From positions 550,438 to 614,437 of the forward strand of contig PJRA01000508.1 of the NCBI GenBank assembly GCA_016987375.1: a stretch of 64,000 bases of DNA. The letters run 5' to 3'. A program made the position numbers and the translations under genes. This document shows, piece by piece, positions 23,314-33,517 of this stretch. The stretch's first letter is position 1. Each line of letters begins with the position of its first letter. Origin of the DNA: Brachionus koreanus (lineage: Eukaryota > Rotifera > Eurotatoria > Ploima > Brachionidae). The notes beneath the pieces were generated by a model, which was given only the letters and a program-made list of their open reading frames with translations, did no database searches and had not been told where the DNA came from.

Positions 23314-24747
23314 TTATAAAACATTAGAAAACATGTTTCTTATTTTAGTAAAATTTGAATAAAATGATGAAAGAACATTAGTCATTTGAGTAATACTCGC
23401 AGAAGATCCACATTCTCTAATTGAATGCATAGACAATTGCGGTGCTCCAATGTCTACTGTTGTTAAGCCAAGCTTTGCTGCAAGAATAGGACCAATAGTA
23501 GAACCACACGGACAATCATTTTTGACCATAAAATCTTGAACCTTTACATTAGCCAATCTAGCTGATTCTCTTAAAATTGATGCCGATATAGAATTGGTGG
23601 CATATCGCTGATTACCATTATATTTTAAAACAATTCCACCATTTATACTAGGTCTATGATTTTCTTCATGCATTTCACTATAATTGGGATGAATGGCATG
23701 CGCTTGATCGGCTGAAATCATGAATGATCTTGCTGCAGCTATTTCAAAAGTTTGTGAATCATTTAAGCGTCTCATAACATGTTCTGTAAATGATGATGCG
23801 GCACCTTGAGCTGATTCCGATCCTATTTCTTCATGATCATAAATACAAGCCATTCGAACTATGGTCTCATTTTCAATATCAGACTGATCAACACTGTCAA
23901 TCAAACCCTTAATTGTACAATAAGCCCCTACTTGATTGTCCAATCGTCCTCCGAAAATAAATTCTTCTAAAGCACCACCTAAAACAGCCGGTTGGGTATC
24001 TGCTAAAACTAGTTCCAAATCAACAATATCTTCCTCATTACATTTTAGTTCATTAGTTAGCAAATCAACTAGCAATGAGTGATGTTTGCTAGCTTGATTT
24101 GTGTTTTCTTCATTTTTGCTACATTTTACATCTTTTTGTCCTTTAATTAATTGTTCCTGAACAACAGTGGCTAAAATTGGAACCAAATGGTTTTCTTTGT
24201 TTGGCGAAAATTTATCATTTGTTTCGCGATTAAGATGAATGGCTAAATTTGGAATTCTTAAAATTGGACGCTTAATATGAACTAGTTTTTGAACAACCTT
24301 ATCATCTTGTCTTAATAAAACTCGTCCGGCAACTGTAAGATCCCTATCAAACCAAGTATGCCATATACCCCCTCCATAACACTCTACCCCAACTTGAAGA
24401 TATCCAACTTTTGATTTCTTAGATACTAATTTTACTTTTAAAGCGGGACTATCAGTGTGAGCACCCACGACTGCAAATCCATTTCCATTTTGGTATTTTC
24501 CTCCAACTACAAAGGCCATTAGGGTAGATTCATTTTTTGTGAGAAAATATTTTCCACCATTGCGTACAGACCATTGTTCTGTTATTTTTAATTCTTGAAA
24601 GCCGGCCTGAGTCAACATTTTGCGAGCCGATTCCACCACATGATATGGGGTTGGATTGTCATTAAGAAAATTTAAAAATTTTATTGCATTATCCTTGATA
24701 GATGAATCCATTTTTGAAACTGAACGAAAAATAAATGAAAACTTCAT
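23314..24747 (-). CDS. DNPEP: Aspartyl aminopeptidase (M18 family)
   Basis: One exon encodes 477 residues from the first ATG; the ATG twelve codons in (MDSSIKDN, 24711) agrees better with the family's usual start and length (~475). The enzyme removes N-terminal Asp/Glu from peptides in the cytosol as a dodecamer with two metal ions. Metal and catalytic residues are all visible: H97 in GAHTDSPALK, D270 in GGRLDNQ, the Glu pair 306-307 in DHEEIGSESAQG, D347 in MISADQAHA and H441 in LSMHSIRE. Other M18 hallmarks are YGGGIWHTWFDRDL and VLADTQPAVLGGA. The extra 12 residues at the front (MKFSFIFRSVSK) could be an alternative N-terminus, perhaps weakly organelle-targeting. This is an intact housekeeping gene. 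Confidence 0.95.
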   Translation of the reverse strand: MKFSFIFRSVSKMDSSIKDNAIKFLNFLNDNPTPYHVVESARKMLTQAGFQELKITEQWSVRNGGKYFLTKNESTLMAFVVGGKYQNGNGFAVVGAHTDSPALKVKLVSKKSKVGYLQVGVECYGGGIWHTWFDRDLTVAGRVLLRQDDKVVQKLVHIKRPILRIPNLAIHLNRETNDKFSPNKENHLVPILATVVQEQLIKGQKDVKCSKNEENTNQASKHHSLLVDLLTNELKCNEEDIVDLELVLADTQPAVLGGALEEFIFGGRLDNQVGAYCTIKGLIDSVDQSDIENETIVRMACIYDHEEIGSESAQGAASSFTEHVMRRLNDSQTFEIAAARSFMISADQAHAIHPNYSEMHEENHRPSINGGIVLKYNGNQRYATNSISASILRESARLANVKVQDFMVKNDCPCGSTIGPILAAKLGLTTVDIGAPQLSMHSIRECGSSASITQMTNVLSSFYSNFTKIRNMFSNVL

Positions 24748-26061
24748 TTAAAAATGATTAGCTTTTATATGACTAGAGTTTTGTCATAAGTTTCCAATCG
24801 TCTATTTGTTATACACTTTTTTACCAAATATTTTAAAGCCGTTTTAAGAATAGCTAAATCAAACTTAACATTTCAATTAAATTTATAAATAAACATTTAT
24901 AAATAAAACAGTGACCCCCAGTTTTCGAAAATTTTTCTGACCTACACTTCTTTTAAAAATCAAAAATATTCTTAAAAACTATAATATATCATTTTGTTAA
25001 AAATTTTCTCTATTTTTTGATAATTAAATTAAATTTTATTAAGACGAAATTGAATATTTTTTTAATGACCTGATCCCCAACTAAGCCTCATTTTTATTTA
25101 AAAGAACTTCACAAGCCTTCTAAAAATGTTTTTCATTTTTATTAAGGAAGTATAGTTTTTGAAATAAATTCACAATGATTAAGAAAATTAAATTTTAATT
25201 GTATGATATTTGAAATTAAATATAAAAAATTTGAGTCTATGAAATTGAGTCTTAAATATTAAATTAGATTATATTATGATAAGCTTTTAATGAGACGAAA
25301 TTTTTTAGTTTTAATTTTGTATCTTTTCCTCATTTTCGTTTTGCATATTGTCAAAGTAACTTCATATTTTATGTCTGCAAACTTTTGCAATAAATATGCT
25401 TAAAGAATTATGAATTATGCTTTATCATGCTTTGCTACACATTATAAAAAATGTGTGGACATCAATTTTTTAAAATAATAAAATTAAAAAATAAATAAAA
25501 TTTGAGCATGATTATTTAATTTTGATCATAAACTTCAATTTTCCTTCAAAAAACTATTCTTTAAAAATATATCAAATTAAAAAATACTTTTAATAAGAAT
25601 AGAATTTAAGTTTAATTTTTCTATATTTTTGATATTTGTCATGGCAAAGTTTTCAATTGAAAAATGTAAAGGCTAATAAATTAAGCAAATTTAAGTAACA
25701 ATTGTTACAATATTCCAAATTTAAAACAGTAAAAAAAGGTATTTTTAAATTTTATTTATAACGTATTTAAAAATTTAATTTAAATGATGCAATAGAAAGA
25801 TTTCAATCGAAATAAAAACTAAGACTTGTTCAAAATTGATTTTTTCCTAAGATTAAGTCATAAAAATATGGAAAAAATCCTCTACAAAAAGGACCTAAAT
25901 TAATTGAAGGAAAAAATTAATTGTCAACAGGATTCCACAGATGAACATTTGAATGCATGAAAAATATAATGCAACAAAATAAAAAAAAATTTAAAAAAAT
26001 AAACTAGAATTTCGATAATTTATTTGTAATTCAATTATAAACAAAAAATATTTCATTTTCA
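24748..26061. other. AT-rich intergenic DNA
   Basis: Upstream of DNPEP and downstream of the SINE. Only A/T runs and short stop-filled frames were seen. Confidence 0.45.
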
Positions 26062-26275
26062 TTTTTTTTTTTACCCTATTCTATCCTAGTGGACNNNNNN
26101 NNNNNNNNNNNNNNNNNNNNNNNNNNNNNNNNNNNNNNNNNNNNNNNGTTTAAATATTGCAGAGACAGCCCGGTATTGCAGAGACATTTTGAAGATTTTT
26201 CCACCCTCAGTGGGTTTTGAATCCCCCACCCTCTGCTTGCATGACTAACACACAAACCACTCGGCTATACGGGCA
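26062..26275 (-). mobile_element. tRNA-derived SINE, fullest copy, interrupted by gap
   Basis: On the minus strand it starts TGCCCGTATAGCCGAGTGG, with a Pol III A box (TAGCCGAGTGG). It continues through GTTTGTGTGTTAGTCATGC to a B-box-like GGGATTCAAAACCC. A non-tRNA body follows, containing a short direct repeat (GTCTCTGCAATA twice, seen in reverse complement at 26158-26190). It ends CACTAGGATAGAATAGGGTA followed by an A-run. The head is shared with 148-222 and 47697-47792. A run of Ns replaces part of the body. Confidence 0.85.
26095..26147. other. Assembly gap (53 N)
   Basis: This is the only unresolved stretch of the window. It falls inside the SINE body, so repeat collapse is the likely cause and the true length may differ. 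Confidence 0.95.
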
Positions 26276-26463
26276 ATTTTTTCCTCATACCCAAATATTT
26301 TTTGGTAAAAAAATTGAAATCAAATGATTTTAGATAAAAAAAAAGATATTTTAAAAATTTACTTTTAAATTCTATTCAAAAATAAAAAATTTTTTAAATT
26401 TCAAAAAAAAATCATTTTTATGTTTATTTAATTCTGAAAAATTTAATAAGAATTAAAAATTAT

Positions 26464-27567
26464 TTATCTAAACATTAAACTAATGATTTTGGTACAATTT
26501 TTTTTAACTTTTTCAATAGTTATTGGATGAAATCCCAAGTAAAATACTGGACAGCTAAGGTGATAAAGAGAAACAAAAATTTCAAACGTTTCGATCCAAA
26601 TATGCTTCCAATAAATATTGTTTAATGTTGTTTGATAGATAAGTAAAAAGTTTGATACCGAATAAATCAAATAAGTTGAATAAATAATAGAAAAGTGAAT
26701 TATTAGCTTTAGCTGAAAATAATAATGTCGACTTATGATTCTTGAAGTTGATTTGATATTGTTAAGTTGAAATGAGTTATCTGTACTTGATACTTGTTCC
26801 AAGCCAGCACTCACAAAATTTAGATAATTTCCTTGGTTTTTATCAATGATCCTGAAAAAGCATTTCGAACTGAGCCCCGATAGAGCCGATACTTTGCTTC
26901 GTGATTTTTTTATTCTAAATAAAATCATCATGTATAAAAAAGCAATGGAAATGCTTGGAAAAACAAAACCAAAAATAACCAAAAGCCAAAAACTATGTAT
27001 TCTATTCACATAGTTTTCAATGCATCTATCCAATCCATAGTGATATAAAACTGGTATGTTAGACACAAATTTTGGTACTAAAACAAATATCAAAGAAATT
27101 ATCCATATTGAAAAAATTGATAGGATTATTTTCCAAGTTTTTAGAATTTGATTTAAATTTTTGTAGCTTACGCACACAAGACGATAAGCTGCCATGGCCA
27201 ATACCGAATATGAATAAACATAGATGGAAAATTGAAAGAACATGCCTTGATATTGACAATAAAAACCCGAACTGTATATGCATAAAATTCTTGAATCTGA
27301 TATTTTTAGACCATAGAATACAGATATTAATCCAATAATAGATAAATTAAAAAGATAAATCGAATGTCTAGAGTGAAATTTTTTATTCAAGGCAAGAACC
27401 AAAAAAACTAGAATGTGAAAAATAATTGCAATTAATTCGATTATAAGAAGAATTAGCTTGTAAGATGAATGAAATGGTATAGACCAACAATCGATCAACT
27501 GTATGCCATATGACGAATGATTTTCATTTGACTTATTTGATGCTAAACTTGTATAAGAAAATAGCAT
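26464..27567 (-). CDS. Divergent rhodopsin-like G-protein-coupled receptor
   Basis: A single exon encodes 367 residues with seven hydrophobic spans at about 36-60, 69-90, 107-133, 145-165, 192-217, 284-311 and 323-346. The extracellular N-terminus has two glycosylation sequons (NKS, NHS). C104 at the top of TM3 and C182 in the second extracellular loop fit the conserved class-A disulfide. At the TM3 end the usual E/DRY is replaced by AYRLV (residues 127-131), and the TM7 NPxxY is replaced by SCPVFYLGFHP. The third intracellular loop is long (~220-280) and Ser-rich. The ligand cannot be inferred. It is probably a member of a lineage-specific chemosensory or peptide-receptor expansion. The gene lies 190 bp from the SINE. 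Confidence 0.75.
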   Translation of the reverse strand: MLFSYTSLASNKSNENHSSYGIQLIDCWSIPFHSSYKLILLIIELIAIIFHILVFLVLALNKKFHSRHSIYLFNLSIIGLISVFYGLKISDSRILCIYSSGFYCQYQGMFFQFSIYVYSYSVLAMAAYRLVCVSYKNLNQILKTWKIILSIFSIWIISLIFVLVPKFVSNIPVLYHYGLDRCIENYVNRIHSFWLLVIFGFVFPSISIAFLYMMILFRIKKSRSKVSALSGLSSKCFFRIIDKNQGNYLNFVSAGLEQVSSTDNSFQLNNIKSTSRIISRHYYFQLKLIIHFSIIYSTYLIYSVSNFLLIYQTTLNNIYWKHIWIETFEIFVSLYHLSCPVFYLGFHPITIEKVKKNCTKIISLMFR

Positions 27568-29097
27568 TATTTAAAACAAAAATTTTCTTTTTTTTTTAAC
27601 AATTATATATTGATTGCTAATTTTAGAAAAATCAAAGTGTATTTGTAGACAACAAAAATCAAAAACACTATCAGAATTCATTTTAATCTGATCAACAGTA
27701 ATAAAGATTATTTTTGAATTAATTAGTTATCGTTTAATTTTTCAAATATCATAAATTTTTTTACACAGCAAATATTTCATTTTTAAATTGAAAAACATGA
27801 TACTTGAGGGTTTTTTATTAAATTTTTTTACAGTTTTTATTTTTATAATTTTATCCGAAATCGATAAACTACTCTTTAATTTTTTAAAATAAATAAGGTT
27901 AATTCTTGACATCTAAGAAAACTTTACAAATTTTATTTTTATTTTATTATTTACAAATTTGAAATAAAAAATTTCAATTTAATTAATGTTCATAAAACAC
28001 TAAATAATCTTAAATTTAATATTATATTTATTTAATAAATCTAATGAAGTAATGTTTTTGCATCATTTTTAAAAGCTTACAATTTTTTTTTTTTTAGAAA
28101 TACAAATTAGAGGTATTTCCTGAAATCTTTTCTATCAAATGAGTCCGGTAATCATTGAGAGTTGAATGTGAGCATCGTTAATATAGCAAAACTGTATCTT
28201 CCCTGCAAAATAAGGCTAATTCCAGAATTTTCTCAATGTTATTAAAAAGGAAAAACAGACTTCAACGTGAAACTTAGGACCTGCAAAAATCTAAAACAAA
28301 TACCAATTAGTTCTATACAAAAAGAATAAAAAAATCAGTTAAACCCTAATAAATCGTCTTTATAAAAAGAATAATTTAAAGTCATTTTTAACCATAACGA
28401 TTACCATAAATTGCTGATTGTAGGATAAATTCAGTCAACCTTTTATAGCAAGTGTTACATGATGAATGTTTAAAAATTCCAGCTGACTGAAAAAAGTAGA
28501 GCTCTAAAGAAATTGGGAAGTGGCTTCAACTAAAAATTATCTTCAATTAGGCATCTATTTTTGCTTTAAAACTGTCCAAGAAATGTCCATGAAACGATTT
28601 TCTGATCAAAGTGGTCATCTTATTCGCTTTAGCAGCACAGCACTGCGTCTAACTTGTACATTACATTTCATATCATATTTTTCATTTCATATTCATTTTC
28701 ACAAAATAATTTAGTTAATAGTTTTCCATCACCAGGTTGCTATGAGAAACTTGAGAAACATCATTTGAGTGCATTGAACAGAAAGTCACCAATTGATCTT
28801 ATTATATTTTCACCAAAGCCATAATATTTTAGTCTAAATAATAATTTAGCGTCGATTATCTTATGAATTAAATTTTTATTGATTTTTTAACTGTCCAAAG
28901 CATTTTTTAAATATTTTTCTTAAATAAAATTCAATACAATTAGAATTGAATGTTTAAAAAAAAGCAAAAACTTGAAAACCCAGACAAATAATTTTACTCT
29001 TTCAATTTTTTCAATGCTTAAATAAAATTTGAATTATTTGCAAATGTTAATTTGGCCAAAATGAAACTTTTATAATTTTTAAAATTAACTAAAAAAG
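27568..29097. other. Intergenic DNA between divergent GPCR and DHX33
   Basis: 1.5 kb that must hold both 5' regulatory regions. No TATA box or other motif was convincing. A 64-codon frame at 28520-28714 lacks family resemblance. Confidence 0.4.
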
Positions 29098-31184
29098 ATG
29101 AATTTGGAAAAATTCCGCCAGTCTCTTCCTATATACTCAATCCGGCAAAAACTAATTGCTGAGATTAACAAAAATTCTGCGCTCATATTACTTGGTGAAA
29201 CAGGATCTGGCAAAACAACACAAATACCACAATATATATATGAATCTCATTATCAAATGAAGGGTATGATTGCCTGCACTCAGCCTCGTCGAGTTGCTGC
29301 CATCACAGTTGCTCAACGAGTCGCCCAAGAGATGAAATGTGATTTAGGAAAAACAACTGGTTATTGTGTAAGATTTGAAGACTGTACCTCGCCAGAAACA
29401 AAAATAAAATACATGACCGATGGTATGATTCTCAGAGAGGCCATTAGTGATCCACTTTTGCTCAGATATTCTGTAATAATCCTCGACGAAGTACACGAAC
29501 GCACCATACATACGGACGTTCTATTGGGCATTGTCAAATCAGCTCAGGAAAAAAGATCAAATCAGAAAAAATTCTACAAGCCTCTTAAAGTTATTCTAAT
29601 GTCGGCTACAATGGATGTGGACGAATTTTCAACATATTTCAACAAAGCTCCAGTAGTGTATCTCGAAGGAAGACAATTTAAAGTAGATGTTTTTCATAGC
29701 GTTCAAGAGCAAACTGACTACATATTCTCATCAATAGCCACTGTTTTTCAAATTCACAAGTCAGCTCCCGTAAGTGAAGACATTTTGGTGTTCATGACTG
29801 GTCAAGAAGAAATCGAATCAACAGTTAAAACGATAAGTGAATTAAATAAGTCAAATGGCAAACTATCACCCATGCTCGTTCTGCCTTTGTATGCAGCATT
29901 ACCTTCAGCCAAACAGCTTAAAGTGTTCGAAAAAGCTCCATCAGGCTGTAGAAAAGTAATTGTATCGACAAACATTGCTGAAACTTCTATAACTATAAAA
30001 GGAATAAAATATGTTATTGATACTGGCATGATAAAAGGAAAATTATATACACCGCAAAATAATCTTGAAATGTTAAAGGTTCACAAAATATCAAAATCTC
30101 AGGCTTGGCAACGAACTGGTCGAGCTGGTCGTGAGTCATCGGGAACTTGTTATCGTCTTTTTACAGAATCTGAATTTGAGTCTATGCCCTTGAACACTGT
30201 GCCTGAAATATTAAGATCCAATCTTTTATCAGTCGCTCTACAGCTAATTGCACTTGGAATTAATGACTTAGTTAATTTTGATTTTATCAGTAAACCATCA
30301 GTAGAGGCAATGACAAGAGCTCTTAATGATTTGGAACTTTTAGGTGCTATAAAAAAAAATTTCAAAGATAACAATGACTCGGAAAATTCTGAGCCAGTTT
30401 GTAAAAAAAGAATAAATTCGATAAAATATGAATTAACTGATATGGGTCGTAAAATGGCTCATTTTCCGCTTGATCCGAGATTTTCACGTTGTATTTTGAG
30501 TGCTGATAAGCTCGGTTGTGTTGAAGAAGTGCTTAAAATTGTAAGTATTCTTTCAGTAGATAGTGTTTTCCATGCTCAAACAAATACATCGAATAAAAGA
30601 GATCAGGCCCAGGCAGCAAGACAAAAATTCTCATCGGCCGATGGCGATCATATTACTCTACTCAATGTTTTTAAAGCATTCATGGCTAATAAATCAAGTG
30701 TCAAAGAATGGTGTCATGAAAATTTTCTAGATATGAAAAATTTAAAACTAGCTGTTGAAATTAACAAGCAATTAAAAGATGTTTGCACAAAAAATTCCAT
30801 AAAATTGAGCTCAAGTTCAAATGATTCAGTCAAAATTCGAATGGCACTTATAAGTGGATTTTTTATGAATGCTGCTGAATATCAAAAAGAAAATGAATAT
30901 AAAACAGTAATTTTTTAAAAAATTTTTTTTAAAAATTTTAAGTTTAGTTTAATAAGATTACAAGTCGTCAAACAGTGCTAATTCATCCTTCTTCAGTTTT
31001 GTTCAACTCAAAACCTTCATGCGTGCTGTTTAATGAAATAGTCAAAACCAATAAAACCTATATGAGAGATGTCAGTGTTATTAGTTCAAATTGGCTAATG
31101 GAAACAAATCCAACTTATTTTAAATCAAAAATAAAAAATTTAATTGACTTTTCGAGTTCTAATCTAAATAGCAATATACGCTAG
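29098..31184 (+). CDS. DHX33: DEAH-box RNA helicase DHX33
   Basis: Two exons (29098-30906 and 30957-31184, 50-bp intron) encode 678 residues; human DHX33 has 707. The N-terminus RQSLPIYSIRQKL, motif I GETGSGKTTQIPQY (residues 33-46), TQPRRVAA, motif III MSATMD, FMTGQEEIES, STNIAETSIT and motif VI QRTGRAGR are all present. The C-terminal part has the ratchet/OB-fold wording SVDSVFHA, GDHITLLNVF, and after the intron VLIHPSSVLFNSKP and YMRDVSVIS. These blocks distinguish DHX33 from DHX35 and others. DHX33 acts in nucleolar rRNA transcription, mRNA translation initiation and RNA sensing in mammals. Motif II reads DEVH (130-133) instead of DEAH, a conservative but unusual change. The splice joins YKT to ITSRQTVLIHP. 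Confidence 0.93.
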
Positions 31185-31548
31185 TGAATAAATTTTAAAA
31201 AAAAAACATTTCTCTTTTCTAATTTAAGATTTGAAATCTTTATTGTTAAAATTGCTGCTTTTTTAATTTATTTAATCTTAATATTTAATTAAAATAACTA
31301 AACTTGTTTAATATAAAATTCTTAAAGGTTTGACTAAATAAAAATCTGTTGATTAGTTTATAAATTTATAAATAATTAAGCATTGAATTTTAATTTATTT
31401 ATAATAAAATTATATGGTTTAGAGAAATTGATGCTGATTAATTAATTTTAAAACAAGATAAATTAAATTTAATGCTACCATAGTCTATATTAAAGTTCTC
31501 AGCATTAGCGAATTAAAAAAAAAAGACCTTCAAAATATTGTATAGAAA
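31185..31548. other. AT-rich spacer
   Basis: Between DHX33 and the left arm of the inverted duplication. No features were seen. Confidence 0.5.
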
Positions 31549-31905
31549 ATTTTAAAAGTTTAAATAAAAAATTTGAACATGGCTCAAAAATTCTGTACGA
31601 AAAATCAATTTCATTTTTTCAAATCAGCTTCGGCTAAGATCTAAAGATTAAGAGATTATGGTTGAGTAAATTCTAATTTAGCTAATTAGATCAAAAGATG
31701 ATTTAATTGAATAAAATAGAGGTAAATTATGTATAAATTTAATTACTAAGGTAAAATTAATTAAAAGAATATTTTATAAAGTGAAATAAAAGTCAAAACC
31801 AGAGTTACATTGAATTTAACCGAAAGAAGTAGATAAATATAAGATCACTTTCAAAGCCTTATTAAACTTATTTGAAATCTTATGGTTTAATTACATCCAG
31901 CATAT

Positions 31906-31913
31906 TATAAATA
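31906..31913 (+). promoter_or_regulatory. TATA box of SH3-like gene (left copy)
   Basis: TATAAATA stands 82 bp before the ATG. It is preserved exactly at the matching place of the second copy (62515-62522), which supports a shared core promoter. Confidence 0.55.
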
Positions 31914-31994
31914 CTCCATTTTTACAAAAATATAACATAAACTTAAAAGCTTCATTCTCATAAATAATTAGTTGATCTAAAAATTTAATAAAAA

Positions 31995-32744
31995 ATGCCA
32001 AGTCAAATAAGCAAATTTATCGAAAAAGCTAAAACCAAATTCAACAATGGTTTGTGTGGAAACAAAGAACAAATAAATCAATCCACATACATTGCCATTA
32101 CCCAAGTAGACATGTTAACTCCAGTCAAAATAAATGCTCAACAATCAAAGACATTGAAAAAAAGTGTTGCAAGAGTTAATTTGTTCAATGATAAAACTGA
32201 TCAAATTTGTGATCAATCAAGTTTGAATATTTCAAAATTTCCTTTATTAATTACATCACCTCAATTATCAGATGCATACTCAATCTCTTGTTTAAATTCA
32301 ACATCATCAGAAATATTAGAAAGTACTACTTCTGATTATGGATCAAATTGTTCATCTGCATTTTCAAATGTTTTGTATGAATCTCCTGAATGCAAACAAA
32401 ATACTACTAGATTTTCTCAAATGCACATTGATTCATTTGGCTTCAAATCAAAAGATTTTCAATCAGCTAATTCATTTCTTTTTGAACATGAGCAGTCTTT
32501 GTCACAATCAAGTCAAATACAAGATACAGACTTTATTTATGTATGCACAGTTTCACACAAGTCTAGTTCGATTCAAGAATTGTCAATTCATTTCTCAGAT
32601 CGTTTGGTTATTTTGGATGAAAAGAATGAATCTAGTCAATGCTATGTTAAAAACATTTTGACAAATGAATGTGGTTTTGTACCTAAAAATAATATTTGTA
32701 AATTGTCCCAATTTTTATCCGATATTAGGCAAATGATTAATTAA
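31995..32744 (+). CDS. Uncharacterised protein with C-terminal SH3-like domain (copy A)
   Basis: A single exon encodes 249 residues. Residues 1-175 are polar, Ser/Gln/Asn-rich and probably disordered, without signal peptide or membrane span. Residues ~181-237 follow the SH3 pattern: a first strand YVCTVSHKSSS in place of ALYDY, then IQELSIHFSDRLVILDEKN (family: ELSFxxGDxLxIL), CYVKNI where the WW-A strand is expected, and ECGFVPKNNICKL (family: GxxGxFPxNYV). The peptide-binding Trp and the last Tyr are not conserved, so ligand binding may differ from classical SH3 domains. Copy B at 61685-62434 differs at five residues (26, 132, 245, 247 and 248). The gene is not otherwise recognised. Confidence 0.75.
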   Translation: MPSQISKFIEKAKTKFNNGLCGNKEQINQSTYIAITQVDMLTPVKINAQQSKTLKKSVARVNLFNDKTDQICDQSSLNISKFPLLITSPQLSDAYSISCLNSTSSEILESTTSDYGSNCSSAFSNVLYESPECKQNTTRFSQMHIDSFGFKSKDFQSANSFLFEHEQSLSQSSQIQDTDFIYVCTVSHKSSSIQELSIHFSDRLVILDEKNESSQCYVKNILTNECGFVPKNNICKLSQFLSDIRQMIN

Positions 32745-32800
32745 TTTTTTAAAAAATATTTAATTAAACCAGATAAAATTGTAAATATTTTTTTTTATTG

Positions 32801-33457
32801 TAATATATTTATATTTTATTCAATAAAAAAATCAAAAATGAACGATTTTTATTTTAAATTTAAATTTTTATAATTTTTTCAATCATAAATCTATAATCAA
32901 AAAAATATTACTAAATTAATTTAATAATGTAATAACTTTAGCTGCAAAATATCTTTAATTTTATTGAATAAAAAGTAAAAACACGTGAGTCTATTTAAAT
33001 TTATTTTTGTTCCGAATTTAATTCTTGATTCAGCTCAATTAATTTAAAAATAAAGCTGATAGCTTTTTTAGATATACAACAGAATTAGTCAAAAGAGCAA
33101 CTCTAATCTTACTTCTAATTATTTAAAAATATTTTTTTGTTTTATTATTTACAGAAATTTGTTAAAAGAGTATTGTTTGTGAAAATTTCAACTTAATTTA
33201 CATGTAAAAATGTTTTAAAATAAAATAAAGAATAATTTTTTTAATATTTTTCCTATTCTCAATTAAATTTTTTTTTATTATAACTTAATTAAAATGTTTT
33301 TAAGTAATTTTTTTCTTATGAAATTACAAAATTTTTAAATTTAAAGACAAACAAATATATCTTTTTTAATTCAATCATGTCAAGGTTTTTTTTTGCCAAA
33401 TTTTGAACTTTTTTATTTACTATCAAACTTGAGACTTATAACATCATCTGTTCTAAA
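32801..33457. other. AT-rich intergenic DNA
   Basis: No features were recognised between the SH3-like gene and the promoter of the secreted-protein gene. Confidence 0.45.
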
Positions 33458-33465
33458 TATAAAAG
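33458..33465 (+). promoter_or_regulatory. TATA box of secreted-protein gene
   Basis: TATAAAAG lies 60 bp upstream of the ATG at 33518, a normal spacing for a TATA promoter with a ~30-nt leader. Confidence 0.5.
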
Positions 33466-33517
33466 CAATTTTTTTTATACAATTGGCTCAAAATATAATA
33501 ATATTTTTGTTAAAAAA

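Larger units (their letters stand above)
31549..32800 (+). repeat. Left copy of a 1.25-kb inverted gene duplication
   Basis: This stretch is nearly identical to the reverse complement of about 61628-62873, including 440 bp upstream of the coding sequence and about 60 bp of the 3' flank. Matching blocks include TTGAACATGGCT near 31575, CAGCTTCGGCTAAGATCTAA near 31625, the TATA region and TTTAATTAAACCAGA after the stop. Confidence 0.9.

Noticed and set aside
30975..31184. Separate small gene downstream of DHX33
   Set aside because: Its residues continue the DHX33 C-terminus in frame across a 50-bp intron, so it is the last exon.
32338..32661. 107-codon alternative-frame reading within the SH3-like gene, also present in the second copy (61768-62091)
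   Set aside because: It is conserved only because the whole DNA segment is duplicated. It has no signal of its own, and the main frame explains the domain pattern.
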